A stretch of DNA of 33,972 nt, taken from positions 1-33,972 of the forward strand of contig JABGQL010000083.1 in NCBI GenBank assembly GCA_018648825.1, read 5' to 3'. This document shows positions 31,822 through 33,972 of this stretch, piece by piece (the stretch's first letter is position 1; every line of letters begins with the position of its first letter). The notes under the pieces are model-generated. The model made no database searches. It was not told the origin of the DNA and saw only the letters and a program-made list of their open reading frames with translations. The position numbers were made by a program, and so were the translations under genes. The DNA is from Gammaproteobacteria bacterium. Its GTDB lineage: Bacteria; Pseudomonadota; Gammaproteobacteria; GCF-002020875.

Positions 31822-33972
31822 ATGTGTAAATTGATGGAAAATAGACGCCTTCTTGCAGTGGATGACGATGCTTCTATCTTGAAGCAGTATCAGCATATTT
31901 TTACTGATGCTGTTCAAAGAGCGGATGTTGCACATCATCAATTAGTTGATGCTCTGGAAGAGGGGCTGAAAAAGAAGGCGGCTCCTGTCGAGAAGCGACA
32001 GCCCTATCAGCTGAGCTGCCTGCAGAATGGTAAAGAGGCAGTTGCCGCTGTCGCAGACGCTATTGCGCAGCAGGAACCCTATGCAGTAGCACTGATCGAT
32101 ATGCGTATGAAGCCGGGTATCGATGGGCTGGAGACGGCACTCGAAATCCGCTCTTTGGATAGCGACCTGCAAATTGTTTTTGTCACTGCATACAGTGACT
32201 ACTCGACCGATACTATCTATCAGCAGATCTCTGGGCCGGTACTCTGGTTCCACAAGCCCTTCCACTCTGAAGAGTTGTATCAAAGTGTGCGCAACTGCTG
32301 TCTGAGCTGGAACCAGGCATATGAGCTAAATCTGCTGAGGCAGGATCTTGCAGATCGAGTGGATCAACAGGCCGAACGGCTGCAGTCAAAAATTAAATCA
32401 GTGGATGTTCTGGAGAAGAATGCACTGAAGCGAGAGCTGCGGATGGGGAGCATGAAGCGCGAGCTTCGCAGTTTGAAGGCTTACCAAGAGATGCGCCTAC
32501 TGCTTAGGGAAAAACCGCTTCCAGAGTCTGAACGGTTGTGTCCTGCATTAACGCCAGAGCCATTGAATCCAGCGCTAGAACCGGTTGAGCTGCTGCTGGT
32601 GGATGACTCTCCCACTGTGCGCGAAATCAATAAGGTGAAGTTGGAGGAGATTGGATTTAAAGTGGTGGTTGCAGAGTCTGTTAAAGAGGCATTCAATATT
32701 GCCCAGCAACATCCGCCAGAAGTGGCGTTGATTGACTTCTATATGCCTGGTGGAAACGGAGATAAGCTGATCAACCTGTTACGTGGTGACTCCAGAACCA
32801 TGTACATATTACCTCTACTGTTTACCAATGCAGGGGATGAGTTGATGGCGGTTGAGGCGGGGGCCAGCTATTGGATGACTAAGGATCATATGTTATTCAC
32901 TAAAATGGAGTTGGTTCGTGACTATATCCAAAAAAGCCGATTATTTCAGCCAAGTCAGCCCCTTCCAGATTTGCAGCCTGAAAATCGACGGGTACTGTTG
33001 GTTGATGATGAGCAGGAGAATATCGATACTATCTGTTCAATTTTACAAGAGGATACTGCTAGTGGTGTTGAGGCTATCTTATATAGTGAGGAGCTTTCTG
33101 AGATAAAGGGCGCGCAGCAGAATAAACCAAAGTCACACCACTTTGAGTTGGCTACAGTGTTTCAGGGGGAGGATGCCATAGCCACTGTGCGTGAGGCACA
33201 ACTTATGGAACGCCCGTTTGCAGTTGCACTGATTGATGTTCGGATGCCCCCGGGGATTGACGGTCTGGAAACTGCAAGGCAGATCCGTCAAATTTCGCCT
33301 CAGATCGATATTGTGATTGTGACAGCATATAGTGATTACTCTCTGTACGAGATTCGTAATGTTCTGGGGGATAACTTCTCGTTTCTGGTTAAACCTTACA
33401 ATGCTGAAGTGCTATTGCAGAGAGTGGTGGAGGGGTGTGAAAAGTGGGGGATGGTCCATGAGGTCAAAGCCTCCCACCATGCACTGCTTAATCTTGCAGA
33501 TGATATGGACCAAGAGAACACCCTTCGCATAGAGGCGGAGCAGCAGTTAATTGAGGCAAATCGTGTAAAAGATGAGTTCCTGGCCTCTATGAGTCATGAG
33601 TTGCGCACTCCACTGACCTTAATTATTGGTAACAGTGAGCGTATGCTAGATAGTGGTGACTGTGGCAGCACAAAGTGCCCTCTGGATGATGCTGTAGAGA
33701 CGATAGAAACCATAGAGAATGCGGGCCGCGGACAGCTGGCTCTGGTCAATGACATTCTCGATATGTCCAAGATTCAGTCAGGGAACTTCCAGGTTGATGA
33801 GTCTCCCTATGATTTGTCAGTACTGCTCAATGATATGGCTAAACTGTTTAGCCTTCGTGCAGCAGATGCTGGGCTTGGGTTTACCATTGATCAACAAAAT
33901 AGGGAGTCCTGCCTGTTGTTAGGGGATGGGTTGCGAATTGCACAGATCCTCATCAACCTTATCGGCAATGCG
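31822..33972 (+). CDS. Hybrid histidine kinase with three receiver domains, 3' end cut by window
   Basis: The open frame runs to the window end (717 codons so far). Three receiver domains come first. REC1 has acidic D14-D16, phosphoacceptor D93 in LIDMRMKPG and K in HKPF. REC2 has D261/D262 and D305 in LIDFYMPGG. REC3 has D395/D396 and D472 in LIDVRMPPG. A HisKA domain with H592 in ASMSHELRTPLTL and the beginning of the ATPase domain (N box LINLIGNA at the edge) follow. A Gln/Glu/Arg-rich coiled coil joins REC1 to REC2. There are no membrane helices. REC1 and REC3 are very similar around the phosphoacceptor and TAYSDYS, and both contain an inserted loop, so they are probably a duplication. 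The start is ATG 31822; 31834 is an alternative. Confidence 0.93.
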   Translation, partial: MCKLMENRRLLAVDDDASILKQYQHIFTDAVQRADVAHHQLVDALEEGLKKKAAPVEKRQPYQLSCLQNGKEAVAAVADAIAQQEPYAVALIDMRMKPGIDGLETALEIRSLDSDLQIVFVTAYSDYSTDTIYQQISGPVLWFHKPFHSEELYQSVRNCCLSWNQAYELNLLRQDLADRVDQQAERLQSKIKSVDVLEKNALKRELRMGSMKRELRSLKAYQEMRLLLREKPLPESERLCPALTPEPLNPALEPVELLLVDDSPTVREINKVKLEEIGFKVVVAESVKEAFNIAQQHPPEVALIDFYMPGGNGDKLINLLRGDSRTMYILPLLFTNAGDELMAVEAGASYWMTKDHMLFTKMELVRDYIQKSRLFQPSQPLPDLQPENRRVLLVDDEQENIDTICSILQEDTASGVEAILYSEELSEIKGAQQNKPKSHHFELATVFQGEDAIATVREAQLMERPFAVALIDVRMPPGIDGLETARQIRQISPQIDIVIVTAYSDYSLYEIRNVLGDNFSFLVKPYNAEVLLQRVVEGCEKWGMVHEVKASHHALLNLADDMDQENTLRIEAEQQLIEANRVKDEFLASMSHELRTPLTLIIGNSERMLDSGDCGSTKCPLDDAVETIETIENAGRGQLALVNDILDMSKIQSGNFQVDESPYDLSVLLNDMAKLFSLRAADAGLGFTIDQQNRESCLLLGDGLRIAQILINLIGNA

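Overview
The window looks like a chromosomal segment of a free-living-type gammaproteobacterium of medium GC content. The evidence is the rpsU-dnaG-rpoD macromolecular synthesis operon with yqeY inserted, the divergent tsaD, and the plsY/folB/folK, cca, rpoH and ftsY genes, all of gammaproteobacterial type. No gene fixes the genus. A Chromatiales-like sulfur oxidiser is a guess from general feel only. There are no rRNA genes, insertion sequences or CRISPR arrays.

Left housekeeping block (1-4578, minus strand): a tRNA-Ile2(CAU), cut by the window edge, follows rpsU-yqeY-dnaG-rpoD. A strong sigma70 promoter drives rpsU. Accessory island (about 4578-19780): a secreted ATP-dependent DNA ligase (LigE type) on the plus strand runs tail to tail, with no spacer, into a seven-gene minus-strand operon. 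That operon is a type I Wadjet anti-plasmid system (jetA, jetB, jetC, jetD). Three extra genes sit between jetC and jetD: a 613-aa protein resembling helicase-associated (XPB N-terminal-like) proteins, a 1278-aa SNF2-family translocase with a TPR-like N-terminus, and a radical SAM protein. Most junctions overlap by 1-14 nt, so the seven genes look co-translated. A higBA toxin-antitoxin pair flanks the island. In E. coli rpsU and tsaD are divergent neighbours; here they are still divergent but about 15 kb apart, so the island appears to have been inserted between them.

Right housekeeping block (19881-31558): tsaD, plsY, folB-folK, a candidate small structured RNA, a membrane GGDEF protein with a degenerate SSDEF signature and an intact I-site, a pteridine reductase (folM-like), midA-like methyltransferase, uppP, a single-domain response regulator, cca, a small unknown gene, an NDUFA9-like reductase, rpoH, a small Cys-containing protein and ftsY. 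A perfect CIRCE operator lies on the rpoH promoter, implying HrcA control of the heat-shock sigma factor. Right edge (31822 to the end): a hybrid signalling protein with three receiver domains and a histidine kinase core, cut by the window end.

The most novel item is the extended Wadjet operon. JetABC is expected to be a loop-extruding SMC complex and JetD its nuclease. The embedded SNF2 motor, its likely partner and a radical SAM enzyme suggest a Wadjet derivative with an added DNA- or protein-remodelling and chemical-modification step. That interpretation is inference.
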